From NCBI RefSeq assembly GCF_003977615.1, contig NZ_RYZR01000006.1, positions 186,001 through 250,000 of the forward strand: a DNA stretch of 64,000 nucleotides. The letters are read 5' to 3'. The notes under the pieces are model-generated. The model made no database searches. It was not told the origin of the DNA and saw only the letters and a program-made list of their open reading frames with translations. The translations under genes were made by a program, and so were the position numbers. This DNA comes from Dyella dinghuensis. Lineage in GTDB: Bacteria > Pseudomonadota > Gammaproteobacteria > Xanthomonadales > Rhodanobacteraceae. Shown piece by piece: positions 28,431-36,507 of this stretch. Within the stretch, counting starts at the first letter, position 1, and every line of letters begins with the position of its first letter.

Positions 28431-28538
28431 GCCAGCAGCGTGCGAATGAATCGCTCGAACTCATCAGAAAATACGCCGAAACCCGTGTTTTGGCGCGATT
28501 TTTGCGTGTTCGTGCCCCTGAATTTTTTCACTTGAAAC

Positions 28539-28567
28539 TGGTCAAAAAAGCAGCATCTAGCTATACT
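28539..28567 (+). promoter_or_regulatory. Likely rpoD promoter
   Basis: TGGTCA (28539-28544) and TATACT (28562-28567) are separated by 17 bases, with a T/A-rich stretch upstream. The -10 is good and the -35 weak. The distance to the rpoD ATG is 28 bases. Confidence 0.45.
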
Positions 28568-28595
28568 GGTCAGTTCCACTCCCGCGGCGGACGGT

Positions 28596-30452
28596 ATGAA
28601 TAGCAAAGCCCACGAGCAACAGTCGGAAATTAAAGCGCTCATCTCCAAGGGTTTGGAGCAGGGCTATCTGACGTACGCCGAAATCAACGATCACCTCCCC
28701 GACGACATCGTCGATCCGGAGCAGATCGAAGACATTATGGCGGTGCTCAAGGGTGTCGGCATTGACGTGCACGACGCTGCCCCCGATGCCGACCCACTGG
28801 CCGACAACGCCCCCGGTGCCGCCTCGGACGATGAAACCGCCGCCGAAGAAGCCGTCGCGCTGCTTTCCGCCGTCGACGCCGAAGTGGGCCGCACCACCGA
28901 CCCCGTGCGCATGTACATGCGCGAAATGGGTACGGTCGAACTGCTGACCCGCGAAGGCGAAATCGCCATCGCCAAGCGCATCGAAGAAGGCCTCACCCAG
29001 GTGCAGACCGCGCTGGCCAGCTTCCCGCTGACCATCGAGCTGCTGCTGGAAGAGTACGACCAGCATCTGGACGGCAAGCGCCGCCTCAGCGAAATCCTGG
29101 CCGGCTTCGCCGACCTCGAGCAGGCTGCCGACGCCGCCCTGGCCGAAGCCGAAGTGATGGCTGCCGATGCCGATGTCGAAGACGAAGAAGACGACGTCGA
29201 AGCCTCCGGCGACGATGAAGAAGCCGGCCCCACCGGCCCCGATCCGGAAGAAGTGAAGCGCCGCATGGAACTGCTGCGCGACTACTACGGCAAATTCCAG
29301 AAGGCCGCCCCCAAGGCGACCGACATCAACGACAAGAAAGTCACCAAGCTGCGCGACCAGATGGCGGAGGAATTCCTCAAGCTCAAGCTGCCGTCCGCGC
29401 TGATCGACAGCTTCGTGCGCAAGCTGCGCGAAGTTGTGGGCGACATCCGTCATCACGAGCGCGTGCTGATGGAAATCTTCGTCAAGCACGTGAAGATGCC
29501 CAAGGCCGAATTCCTCAAAGCCTTCCCCAGCAACGAGGGCAACCTCGAGTGGGCCGAAGAGCTGGGCCGCAAGCGCCAGAAGTGGTCGCCGAACATCAAG
29601 ACCCACCGCGAGCACATCGACGCCGAGCAGGAAAAGCTCGCCTCGATCGAAAAGAAACTGTTCCTGCCGCTGACCGACATCAAGGAAATCAACCGCAGCA
29701 TGTCGGTCGGTGAGGCGAAAGCACGCCGCGCCAAGAAAGAAATGGTGGAGGCCAACCTGCGTCTGGTGATCTCCATCGCCAAGAAGTACACCAACCGCGG
29801 CCTGCAATTCCTCGATCTCATCCAGGAAGGCAACATCGGCTTGATGAAAGCCGTGGACAAGTTCGAATACCGTCGCGGCTACAAGTTCTCCACGTACGCC
29901 ACGTGGTGGATTCGTCAGGCCATCACGCGTTCGATCGCCGACCAGGCACGCACCATCCGTATTCCGGTGCACATGATCGAAACGATCAACAAGCTCAACC
30001 GCATCTCCCGTCAGATGCTGCAGCAGTTTGGCCGCGAGCCGACGCCGGAAGAACTGTCCAAAGAAATGGACATGCCGGAAGACAAGATCCGCAAAGTGCT
30101 GAAGATCGCCAAAGAGCCGATCTCGATGGAAACCCCAATCGGCGACGACGAAGATTCGCACTTGGGCGATTTCATCGAAGACACCAACGCCAGCTCGCCG
30201 ATCGATTCGGCGACGGAAACAGGTCTGGTCGAAACCGTGCGCGACGTTCTCGCCGGCCTCACGCCGCGCGAAGCGAAAGTACTGCGCATGCGCTTCGGCA
30301 TCGACATGAACACCGATCACACGTTGGAAGAAGTCGGTAAGCAGTTCGACGTCACCCGCGAACGCATCCGCCAGATCGAAGCCAAGGCATTGCGCAAACT
30401 GCGCCACCCCAGCCGCTCCGAACAACTGCGCTCGTTCCTGGACATCGACTGA
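28596..30452 (+). CDS. rpoD: RNA polymerase sigma-70 factor
   Basis: The housekeeping sigma factor, 618 residues. Region 1.1 is residues 1-80; region 1.2 starts at [16 protein letters not shown] (about 103); a long acidic non-conserved region (about 180-215, rich in D/E) follows. Region 2 shows [11 protein letters not shown] and the [17 protein letters not shown] block for -10 recognition (about 430-450). Region 4 has [20 protein letters not shown] (about 574-593) for -35 recognition. A strong terminator follows at 30481. dnaG is not next to it in this window. Confidence 0.98.
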   Translation: MNSKAHEQQSEIKALISKGLEQGYLTYAEINDHLPDDIVDPEQIEDIMAVLKGVGIDVHDAAPDADPLADNAPGAASDDETAAEEAVALLSAVDAEVGRTTDPVRMYMREMGTVELLTREGEIAIAKRIEEGLTQVQTALASFPLTIELLLEEYDQHLDGKRRLSEILAGFADLEQAADAALAEAEVMAADADVEDEEDDVEASGDDEEAGPTGPDPEEVKRRMELLRDYYGKFQKAAPKATDINDKKVTKLRDQMAEEFLKLKLPSALIDSFVRKLREVVGDIRHHERVLMEIFVKHVKMPKAEFLKAFPSNEGNLEWAEELGRKRQKWSPNIKTHREHIDAEQEKLASIEKKLFLPLTDIKEINRSMSVGEAKARRAKKEMVEANLRLVISIAKKYTNRGLQFLDLIQEGNIGLMKAVDKFEYRRGYKFSTYATWWIRQAITRSIADQARTIRIPVHMIETINKLNRISRQMLQQFGREPTPEELSKEMDMPEDKIRKVLKIAKEPISMETPIGDDEDSHLGDFIEDTNASSPIDSATETGLVETVRDVLAGLTPREAKVLRMRFGIDMNTDHTLEEVGKQFDVTRERIRQIEAKALRKLRHPSRSEQLRSFLDID

Positions 30453-30473
30453 TCGAACGCACATCGCACCACA

Positions 30474-30503
30474 AAAAAAGCCCCGCCAACGCGGGGCTTT
30501 TTT
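30474..30503 (+). terminator. rpoD rho-independent terminator
   Basis: GCCCCGC-CAAC-GCGGGGC is followed by six T (30499-30504) and preceded by seven A, so it may work in both directions. It lies 22 bases after the rpoD stop. Confidence 0.9.
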
Positions 30504-30509
30504 ATTTAC

Positions 30510-30624
30510 CCCTCTCCCCTCCGGGGAGAGGGCCGGGGTGAGGGGCCAACCTCGCGACAAACCATGCAGAGAGCACCCCGACCCTCGTCTCTAACCCCCT
30601 CCCCTACTGCACGTAGGGGAGGGA
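30510..30624. repeat. CCGGGGTGAGGGG repeat and adjacent palindromic repeat
   Basis: 30510-30546 is a third copy of the repeat found at 16102 and 16221. 30598-30624 is a separate perfect hairpin, CCCTCCCCTAC-TGCAC-GTAGGGGAGGG. Together they fill the gap between the rpoD terminator and the next gene; I see no coding region here. Confidence 0.7.
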
Positions 30625-30681
30625 GCAAAAATCAGCGCGCACGAAAATCACTGTTCAACACGCGCGAACTCCTCGACGCAC

Positions 30682-31053
30682 TCAATGCACATCGTAAAAA
30701 AACTGCTCCCGATCCACCTTCCCATCCTTCACGTGATAAACGCAGATTTCCGTCATCACCCTACGCCCAACACCCTTCATCGTCAGATCCAGCGTCATCT
30801 CGCAACTAAACCAATTACCCGCCACCACCGGATCACTCACGTGATTCGCGTGAAGCTCCTCGATCGTCCCTTGGAAGTGGCGCGTCTTCTCATAGATCGC
30901 CTCCAGCCCCTTCACGCTGGGCGCCATGCCCGGCGGCAAACCCTCCGGCTCGATACTCACCGCATCATTCGCATACAACTCGCGCTGCGCCTGCTCGTAC
31001 TTACCCTCGCGACACAACTCAACCAAGCGCTTGGCAATCGCTTCAGTGCTCAT
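30682..31053 (-). CDS. SnoaL-like/NTF2-fold protein
   Basis: A 123-residue cytosolic protein of the NTF2/SnoaL-like fold. The helix-strand pattern AIAKRLVELCREGKYEQAQREL, then YANDAVSIEPEGLPPG, and later WFSCEMTLDLTMKG and ICVYHVKDGKVDREQFFYD are typical of this superfamily. Members range from polyketide cyclases to binding proteins; no catalytic set can be assigned. The ATG at 31053 begins MSTEAIAK; a frame start five codons upstream is less likely. The gene converges on rpoD. Confidence 0.75.
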   Translation of the reverse strand: MSTEAIAKRLVELCREGKYEQAQRELYANDAVSIEPEGLPPGMAPSVKGLEAIYEKTRHFQGTIEELHANHVSDPVVAGNWFSCEMTLDLTMKGVGRRVMTEICVYHVKDGKVDREQFFYDVH

Positions 31054-31342
31054 GCAAATACTCCACATATGGGGATGGGGATCTCGAGCCTAGTCCCAGA
31101 ACCATGACGAAAGAATGTGCCGCCAGACACAGCCAATTCGCCTCGACGCTAGACACCCTGCGCCGCACCGCTTCGATGCTGTAAATCGCCCAACGTGTTT
31201 ACGTAAGCGGGAACAAAATTACGCTGCCTGCCTCCCCGTGCGCCCCCGCACCTCACGCAGCACAAATTCGAATTCATTGCTTTATCATAGGCGTTGCTCG
31301 GATATCGCCCATTCGGTCGAGGCCTGAGCAAAACGTACAAAA

Positions 31343-31663
31343 GGGCCTATAGCTCAACGGTTAGAGCAGGGGACTCATCAAAAAGGTGCCGTCATGCAGT
31401 AATGCGTGAACGGGAACGGGATGAATTCAGGGAAACCTTAGCGACGCGTTCGCGCGGATCGATGGCAACCCTGAGCCAAGCCAGTGGTACACCGCTGGAA
31501 GGTGCAGAGACTACCTGAGGACTTCAGCGTCCTTCATAACAGGCTCGAGCGTCCCGCACCCCACCCGACACGTCGGAGGGTGAAGAGATAGTCCGCGCTG
31601 AAGGGAAACCTTCGGAACACGCGAATCCCTTGGTTCCAGGTTCGAATCCTGGTGGGCCCACCA
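31343..31663 (+). tRNA. tRNA-Ile2(CAU), interrupted by a group I intron
   Basis: Exon 1 is 31343-31378 (36 nt, ends with the anticodon CAT) and exon 2 is 31624-31663 (40 nt, begins AATCCCT and ends with encoded CCA). Joined, they give a 76-nt cloverleaf: acceptor GGGCCTA/TGGGCCC, D stem GCTC/GAGC, anticodon stem GGGGA/TCCCT with loop CTCATAA, T arm CCAGG-TTCGAAT-CCTGG, discriminator A. The short D-loop AACGGTTA and the loop sequence match the minor Ile tRNA read with lysidine at C34 rather than elongator Met. The split is invisible to a search that ignores introns. Confidence 0.93.
31379..31623 (+). ncRNA. Group I self-splicing intron in the tRNA anticodon loop
   Basis: The 245-nt intron follows U36 of the tRNA and ends in the expected terminal G before A37. 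The internal guide GTG (31386-31388) can pair with exon CAT to form P1, with the splice-site U-G wobble. Conserved core elements are present in order: P near 31436 (CCTTAGCGACG), Q at 31471-31482 (CTGAGCCAAGCC), R at 31499-31514 (AAGGTGCAGAGACTAC) and S at 31587-31594 (GATAGTCC), which pairs with R to make P7. GAAGG-GAAA-CCTTC (31610 region) is a GNRA-capped P9. It resembles the Azoarcus tRNA-Ile intron in position, guide and core. No ORF for a homing endonuclease fits inside. Confidence 0.92.
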
Positions 31664-31696
31664 CAACAACGCTTTCTGATGCTCTTCAAAAGAGGT

Positions 31697-31736
31697 CAGA
31701 GTGAATTTCCAATTTGGGAAAGCACTCTGCCCTTTT
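31697..31736 (+). terminator. Rho-independent terminator of the tRNA gene
   Basis: CAGAGTG and CACTCTG arms (31697-31703 and 31723-31729), with an inner TTCC/GGAA pair, are followed by CCCTTTTTCCTT. It lies 34 bases after the tRNA end. Confidence 0.7.
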
Positions 31737-31792
31737 TCCTTAATGGCGCGTTCAAAGCTCCCAGTGCGCGTTTGAGTTAACCTTTTCGCGCC

Positions 31793-32362
31793 ATGCCCGC
31801 ACATCCTAAAACCACCGAAGCGCAAATCGTCAAGGCCGCACGCCGTCTGATTGAACGCGAAGGGCGAGACGGATTTTCAATGAATGATGTCGCCGAATCG
31901 GTGGGTATCCGCGCGCCGTCGCTCTACGGACGTTTCAAAGATCGCGCTAGCCTCCTAAGTGCCGTGGAGCTTCATTTGTGCGCGGAACTTACCCGAAAGC
32001 TCAGTAAATTGGTGATCGATGACGACCCCAAGGCGACTTTGACAGGTCAAGCGCACGCGATTCGACGCTTCGCGAGGAGCAACCCGAACGGCTATTCGCT
32101 GCTCTTTGATATTCGTTCCGTTCCCACTGAAGAGGGTACGTTGGCACGGGCTGCAGCTGTGGCTCCGTTGCTGCCATCGCTCGCGGCGTTGGCCGGCAAG
32201 GATCATGCGTTCGCTGCGGCGCGGGTGCTTGTGCCGTTCGTAAATGGGTTCATCGCGATGGAAAACGCGAATGCGTTTCGCCTCGGCGGTGGACTGGACG
32301 CTGCGTTCGAGAACGGCGTGTCGGTCATATTGCGCGGCGTAACCCGGTCTTCTAAGGTTTGA
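31793..32362 (+). CDS. TetR family regulator
   Basis: A 189-residue TetR-type repressor. The N-terminal HTH (about residues 10-55) reads IVKAARRLIEREGRDGFSMNDVAESVGIRAPSLYGRFKDR in overlapping parts, ending with the typical SLYGRFKDRASLL. The C-terminal ligand domain is unassigned. It is followed by small membrane genes on the same strand (32421-33475), which it may control, although no palindrome is obvious in front of them. Confidence 0.88.
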   Translation: MPAHPKTTEAQIVKAARRLIEREGRDGFSMNDVAESVGIRAPSLYGRFKDRASLLSAVELHLCAELTRKLSKLVIDDDPKATLTGQAHAIRRFARSNPNGYSLLFDIRSVPTEEGTLARAAAVAPLLPSLAALAGKDHAFAAARVLVPFVNGFIAMENANAFRLGGGLDAAFENGVSVILRGVTRSSKV

Positions 32363-32420
32363 CGTCGAAGGCTAACGCTATTAGGCTTCAAGCACGTTGA
32401 TACGGCATGAGGAGACCGAC

Positions 32421-32522
32421 GTGCAGTTCATCCTGGGCGTACTGTTGTTCGTGGTCGTCGTTGGTTTGGTCGACGCGCGCGTGCCGTGGTCGAAGCCGCG
32501 GAAACGCGGAGGCCGGTCATGA
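32421..32522 (+). CDS. Small membrane peptide, 33 aa
   Basis: A GTG start with GAGGAG six bases upstream opens a 33-residue frame: a hydrophobic helix (QFILGVLLFVVVVGLV) followed by a basic tail (PWSKPRKRGGRS). Its TGA overlaps the ATG of the next gene (ATGA), which indicates translational coupling. It could be a small membrane protein or simply a leader that couples translation; size prevents a family call. Confidence 0.5.
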   Translation: MQFILGVLLFVVVVGLVDARVPWSKPRKRGGRS

Positions 32523-33100
32523 TCGCCGGTCATTTTGGCTTTGCTGCCGCCGTCAAAAGTCGCGAGACCACAACGCCTCTTTGGGCGCTGATGCTGGCAA
32601 CCGTTTGGCTGGATATCGTGTTCGTGCCGCTCTTTATGGCAGGCATCGAGACGGTACAAAAGGCCGACGATGCACATGGCGGATACGGAGCGTTGATCAT
32701 CCACGCCGACTACACCCATTCGTTCGCCGGCATGGCGATATTGTCGATAGTGCTGGGTTGCCTCTGCGGCCTATTCTGGGGACGACGCTCGGGCATCGTC
32801 ATTGGACTCGTTGCCGCATCGCATTGGTTCTTGGACTTATTCGTTCACCGCGCAGACCTTCCTATCCTGCCCGGCAATATCGGCAACTTTCCGACGTTTG
32901 GCTTTGGGCTGTGGCGACACCCGTCGGTATCGGCCGTTATAGAACTTGCGTTGGTTCTTGGAGGAGCCTGGCTGTATTGGCGTGCAGCGAATCGCGCGGC
33001 GACAGCAGCAGGAAAAGGACAGCGTGCCGCCTCGATATCTGCCGCTCTCATCGCCATCTTCGGCGTGCTAATCCTGTGGATGGATTTCACGGCAGCTTAG
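32519..33100 (+). CDS. Integral membrane protein, 193 aa
   Basis: A 193-residue protein with about five membrane helices (for example LWALMLATVWLDIVFVPLF, MAILSIVLGCLCGLFW, AVIELALVLGGAWLYW, ISAALIAIFGVLILW). Conserved-looking polar residues inside the membrane region are HADYTHSFAGM (about residues 61-71) and SHWFLDLFVHRAD (about 99-111). The H-x3-D/H spacing reminds me of DUF457-type membrane-bound metal hydrolase-like proteins, but this is not firm. It overlaps the small peptide gene upstream and is 9 bases ahead of the DUF4260 gene. Confidence 0.7.
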   Translation: MIAGHFGFAAAVKSRETTTPLWALMLATVWLDIVFVPLFMAGIETVQKADDAHGGYGALIIHADYTHSFAGMAILSIVLGCLCGLFWGRRSGIVIGLVAASHWFLDLFVHRADLPILPGNIGNFPTFGFGLWRHPSVSAVIELALVLGGAWLYWRAANRAATAAGKGQRAASISAALIAIFGVLILWMDFTAA

Positions 33101-33109
33101 CGAGCGCTC

Positions 33110-33475
33110 ATGAACGCCACGACTCAGACATTGAATGCGATGACACCGCTTCGCGTCGGCGCCACCACAGGCAAAGTCAAAACCCTTTTGCGATGGGAAG
33201 CACTTCTCATCATGGTTGGCGCGATCGTTGTTTACGCGAAGCTCTCTGGTCACTGGGGAATGTTCGCATTGCTGTTCTTGGTTCCCGATCTCAGCATGCT
33301 GGGCTACCTGATTAATCGTTCGGTAGGTGCTGCCGTCTATAACATCGGCCACAGTTACGTTTCACCTGGTGTGTTGGCGCTATGTGGATTAGCCATGGCA
33401 TCGCCGCTGCCTTGCAGCTTCGCGCTTATCTGGGTCGCGCATATCGGGTTTGACCGAATGCTTGGCTTGGCCTGA
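33110..33475 (+). CDS. DUF4260 family membrane protein
   Basis: A 121-residue protein with about four membrane segments. LLRWEALLIMVGAIVVYAK, LFLVPDLSMLGYLINRSVG, then YNIGHSYVSPG and WVAHIGFDRMLG match the DUF4260 family as I remember it, including the invariant-looking D-x-x-M-x-GY, NxxH and H-x-GxDR motifs. Function unknown. It ends an apparent operon with the preceding membrane gene. Confidence 0.8.
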   Translation: MNATTQTLNAMTPLRVGATTGKVKTLLRWEALLIMVGAIVVYAKLSGHWGMFALLFLVPDLSMLGYLINRSVGAAVYNIGHSYVSPGVLALCGLAMASPLPCSFALIWVAHIGFDRMLGLA

Positions 33476-33633
33476 AGTATTCGTCGGGTTTCGGCGATAC
33501 CCATCTGGGCTTTAAAGAGTAGGTGCTGTGACCGTCCCATCTTGATTCGTTCGCGAGTTCGTCTCGGCGTAACAGCACGCCATGCACCGCATCACTCGTC
33601 TGATCGATCCCAATTACGTCGGGCACTACTCCT

Positions 33634-34428
33634 ATGAGCGAATTCATCTCCGCAAAACACGTGAATATGATCCGGACCGGCCCTCGGAGCACAAGGCCGG
33701 TGATCCTGATCCATCCGGTTGGGCTGGATCTCACCTTTTGGGATCGCCAAATCGAGGCGTTGCAAGATCGCCACGACGTGATCGCGTACGACCTTCCAGG
33801 TCACGGCGACACCCCAGGAGCGATCCACGATTGGACATTTGATCGCTCCGCGGGCCTGCTCGCCGACATCGTCCGATCCAGCGGCGCCGAGCGCGCGCAA
33901 ATCGTCGGCATTTCGGTGGGCGGCATGATCGCGCAGACATTCGCACTGGCTTATCCCGAACTACTCCACACCCTCGTTCTAGTCAGTACGGCTTCCGCCT
34001 TTCCGGACGTGGTCCGCGAGGCTATGCGTGATCGCGCCGAGACCGCACGACGCGAGGGCATGACGGGCGTATTGAAAGCCAACACCGAGCGTTGGTTTAC
34101 GCCTGAAACGATCAAGACCCGGCCTGACATCCTCGATCGGGTTCGCAAAGCCCTGTTTGCTCGCGATCCACAAGTCCACGCCGCCATGTGGGAGATGATT
34201 TCCGGTATGAACTTGACCGATCGGCTGCGCGAGATCAGCTGCCCCACGCAAATCCTGGTCGGCGAGCTCGATCCGAGTTGTCCACCGGCCAGCGCCCGCG
34301 TGATGCACGAGCAGATCGCCGGATCGCGCATGACCGTGCTGCCGGACACCTCGCATATGACGATCCTCGAAAGACCCCAACTTATCGCTGAGCATCTTGC
34401 GAATTTCCTCGAGCCGTCGTCCCCCTGA
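33634..34428 (+). CDS. Alpha/beta hydrolase, PcaD-like
   Basis: A 264-residue alpha/beta hydrolase. RPVILIHPVGLDLTFW gives the oxyanion-hole region, VIAYDLPGHGDTP the second strand, and VGISVGGMIAQTFAL (about residues 90-104) the nucleophile elbow with Ser in G-x-S-x-G. The catalytic Asp is probably in VGELDPSCPP (about 209-218), and the His in LPDTSHMTILERP (about 242-254). It resembles 3-oxoadipate enol-lactonase (PcaD), but no other protocatechuate-pathway gene is nearby, so the substrate is open. Confidence 0.85.
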   Translation: MSEFISAKHVNMIRTGPRSTRPVILIHPVGLDLTFWDRQIEALQDRHDVIAYDLPGHGDTPGAIHDWTFDRSAGLLADIVRSSGAERAQIVGISVGGMIAQTFALAYPELLHTLVLVSTASAFPDVVREAMRDRAETARREGMTGVLKANTERWFTPETIKTRPDILDRVRKALFARDPQVHAAMWEMISGMNLTDRLREISCPTQILVGELDPSCPPASARVMHEQIAGSRMTVLPDTSHMTILERPQLIAEHLANFLEPSSP

Positions 34429-34473
34429 CGTCTGCGGATTGCACACCGAATCTGCGTATTCAAAAGACGAGCA

Positions 34474-35013
34474 TCACGACACAGCGTGTGCCGCGCGTCT
34501 TTTTTTGAAGGTCAGCCACAAAGCTGCAGCCAAGAAGTAAAAGGCGCCAAACCCTGCATAGCCAGTCAACTGAACAAGACCGGGCGCGACACGGAAGGAT
34601 TGGTAGATAAAGATGACACCCGCGAGCGCCGACTGCGCACCACTGATCATCATGAAGGCCTGCCCGCCGAGTTTTCGGCGCGAGATGCCCACGGCCAACT
34701 GAAAGATACCGGCGAGAAGCGCCCAGCTGCCAAACACCAGAACGCCACCCGCATTGCCGTGCAGACCCACAGCAACGCCCATACAAATGGCGGTGATGGC
34801 ACTGACGATCAGGTTGAACGTTTGGCCTTTGTTGAGCGCAAGGCCGCCGCTTTTCTGTGCATCCAGCCAGTTCGCGAAGGCGTCCCACGCCGGATAGAGC
34901 ACCAGCAATGCGCCTGCGAGCGGCAATGACGCGGGCGCCGTGATGACGACCAGCGAGATCCATGCTGCGGCTACGCCGGCCCGAAGAAAATAGAACTGCT
35001 GTAACCACGTCAT
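34474..35013 (-). CDS. DUF308/HdeD-like membrane protein
   Basis: A 179-residue protein with six predicted membrane helices, including AAWISLVVITAPASLPLAGALLVL in parts, LIVSAITAICMGVAVGL, GSWALLAGIFQLAVGISRR and FGAFYFLAAALWLTF. The GSWALLAGIFQLAVG-type repeat is typical of the DUF308/HdeD acid-resistance family. It diverges from a TetR gene, and a perfect palindrome lies at its promoter, so it is the probable target of that regulator. Confidence 0.72.
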   Translation of the reverse strand: MTWLQQFYFLRAGVAAAWISLVVITAPASLPLAGALLVLYPAWDAFANWLDAQKSGGLALNKGQTFNLIVSAITAICMGVAVGLHGNAGGVLVFGSWALLAGIFQLAVGISRRKLGGQAFMMISGAQSALAGVIFIYQSFRVAPGLVQLTGYAGFGAFYFLAAALWLTFKKRRAAHAVS

Positions 35014-35044
35014 GATGAGCGCTCCTAGTCGAATGAAGCGCCAT

Positions 35045-35056
35045 CCTACTAGTAGG
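35045..35056. promoter_or_regulatory. Palindromic operator next to the membrane gene
   Basis: CCTACTAGTAGG is a perfect 12-bp palindrome 32 bases upstream of the membrane protein start. It shares its sequence core with the site at 35119. Confidence 0.6.
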
Positions 35057-35118
35057 TAGATAATACGTCAACGCTGAATTTGAGCCGTCAGCCTGACTCG
35101 CTGGGCGTCTCCGATATG

Positions 35119-35134
35119 CCTACCTAGTGGTAGG
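35119..35134. promoter_or_regulatory. Palindromic operator next to the TetR gene
   Basis: CCTACCTAGTGGTAGG is a near-perfect 16-bp palindrome ending 8 bases before the tetR ATG. Binding here would block translation start or transcription, so autoregulation is likely. Confidence 0.6.
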
Positions 35135-35142
35135 ATGGCCGC

Positions 35143-35712
35143 ATGACGACACAGCAGAAGCTCATCGATTCAGCCCGTTACCTCATCCAGACGCGGGGCT
35201 ACAACGGATTCAGCTATGCCGACGTCGCCGATCAGGTCCAGGTGCGCAAGGCGAGCATTCACCACCACTTTCCGGCCAAGGCCGACCTGGCGCGGGCCGT
35301 CGTGGACGAGTCACGCGCGCAAATCGAACAACACGCACGAGCGCTCGCTGACGCGGGCGTCGATCCCCAGCAACAACTTCTCACCTACACCGGCTATTGG
35401 GAAAAATGCATCGCTGACGCGTCGGCGCCTTTTTGTGTCGCGGGGATGCTCGCGGCCGAGATGCCGACACTACCCAGCGAGTTGGCCGACGCCGTGCGCG
35501 CACATTTTCGCGCGCTGACCAATTGGCTTGAGACCGTCTTGAGCACCGGCTCGCAGCTCGGCGTCTTTCAATTGCGCCATTCCGTTCGACAAGAAGCCGA
35601 AGCCTTCATGGCGATGGTCTACGGATCGATGCTAGTTGCTCGCGCCTACGCGACACCTACGACGTTCGCCGATATCGTGGACTTGGAGTTCAAGCGGCTC
35701 TTGGCGAGGTAG
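35143..35712 (+). CDS. TetR/AcrR family regulator
   Basis: A 189-residue TetR-type protein. The HTH reads LIDSARYLIQTRGYNGFSYADVADQVQ, then KASIHHHFPAKADLARAVV (about residues 6-55). The C-terminal domain with a Cys (FCVAGMLAAEMPTL) fits the TetR_C group of AcrR/NemR-like regulators. It is divergent from the DUF308-like gene with two matching palindromes between, so it most likely represses both. Confidence 0.9.
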   Translation: MTTQQKLIDSARYLIQTRGYNGFSYADVADQVQVRKASIHHHFPAKADLARAVVDESRAQIEQHARALADAGVDPQQQLLTYTGYWEKCIADASAPFCVAGMLAAEMPTLPSELADAVRAHFRALTNWLETVLSTGSQLGVFQLRHSVRQEAEAFMAMVYGSMLVARAYATPTTFADIVDLEFKRLLAR

Positions 35713-35757
35713 CTGCACAATCTCGTCGTGCTTTGCATGAATTGGCCAATCTATGGT

Positions 35758-36507
35758 TCAAAGCGCAATTTTTTCAGCTAATCCATCCAGCCGATGCTTA
35801 ATACGCTGCCAGCTTGGAACATAAGCATCCAGCAGGCGGTAGAAGTGGCGGCTATGGTCGTGTCGCTTGAGGTGGCAAAGCTCGTGTATGAGCACATAGT
35901 CGATGCACTCACGGGGTGCGCGAACCAAGGCAGGATTCAGGGTCAAGCGACCTTGCGGTGAGCAACTGCCCCAGCGCGCGTACATCGTGCGCAGTGCAGT
36001 GGATGGGAGCTGCTTTCTGACCCACGGCAATTGCTGGCACACCTCCAGCAGACGTTCGCCAAGGACACGTCGAGCCTGTTCCCGATACCAGTCTTCTAGC
36101 GCAAAACGCACGGCATCCGGGTTGCGGCTGCCAACGGCCACTTGTAGGTAGCCACCGCGGAGACGAACGGCCGGCTCTTCTGTGTTCGGAAGTACTTTTA
36201 ACCGGTAACGGCGACCAAGGTAATACACCGATTCTCCGCTGACGTATTCACGTACCAACACGTGCTTGCGGCGTTCATGGATTTCCTGAAGCCTATCGTG
36301 GACCCAACGCAATCGCTTACTCAAGGCCGTCCGAATTTCTGCATCATTGGCAGTAACAGGAGCATCAACAAGTACGCACCCATTCGGCTCAACGTGCACA
36401 GCTACGCTTTGGCGACGGCGACCTGGCTGCCTGCGCACGTCGAAGGCAATGCGAGTATCGCCATAGGGCAAGACCATCCGCTGGATGGCGACGGGAACAG
36501 CACTCAA
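35758..36507 (-). CDS. YgjP-like (DUF45) zinc metallopeptidase
   Basis: A 249-residue protein with the zincin motif HELCHLKRHDHSRHFY (about residues 206-221, H-E-x-x-H), preceded by RWGSCSPQGRLTLNPALV (about 177-194), both typical of the YgjP/M48-like DUF45 family. The start is a TTG overlapping the hsdR stop (TTGA), which couples its translation to hsdR; an ATG ten codons inside is the alternative. Such proteases are often found at the end of type I RM operons; the role there is not settled. Confidence 0.87.
   Translation of the reverse strand: MSAVPVAIQRMVLPYGDTRIAFDVRRQPGRRRQSVAVHVEPNGCVLVDAPVTANDAEIRTALSKRLRWVHDRLQEIHERRKHVLVREYVSGESVYYLGRRYRLKVLPNTEEPAVRLRGGYLQVAVGSRNPDAVRFALEDWYREQARRVLGERLLEVCQQLPWVRKQLPSTALRTMYARWGSCSPQGRLTLNPALVRAPRECIDYVLIHELCHLKRHDHSRHFYRLLDAYVPSWQRIKHRLDGLAEKIAL

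Noticed and set aside
28557-30560. 667-codon open frame on the minus strand
   Set aside because: Antisense shadow of rpoD, with no motifs of its own.
30598-30624. Hairpin as a second terminator
   Set aside because: It has no following U run and looks like a repeat; the real rpoD terminator is at 30481.
31511-31825. 104-codon open frame on the minus strand across the tRNA
   Set aside because: It reads antisense through the tRNA 3' exon and intron (giving WWAHQDSNLEPRD, a common false translation of tRNA genes), so it is not a gene.
35045-35134. Possible CRISPR or direct repeats
   Set aside because: There are only two copies with different spacing and both are palindromes, so they are operators. 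I saw no CRISPR array anywhere in the window.
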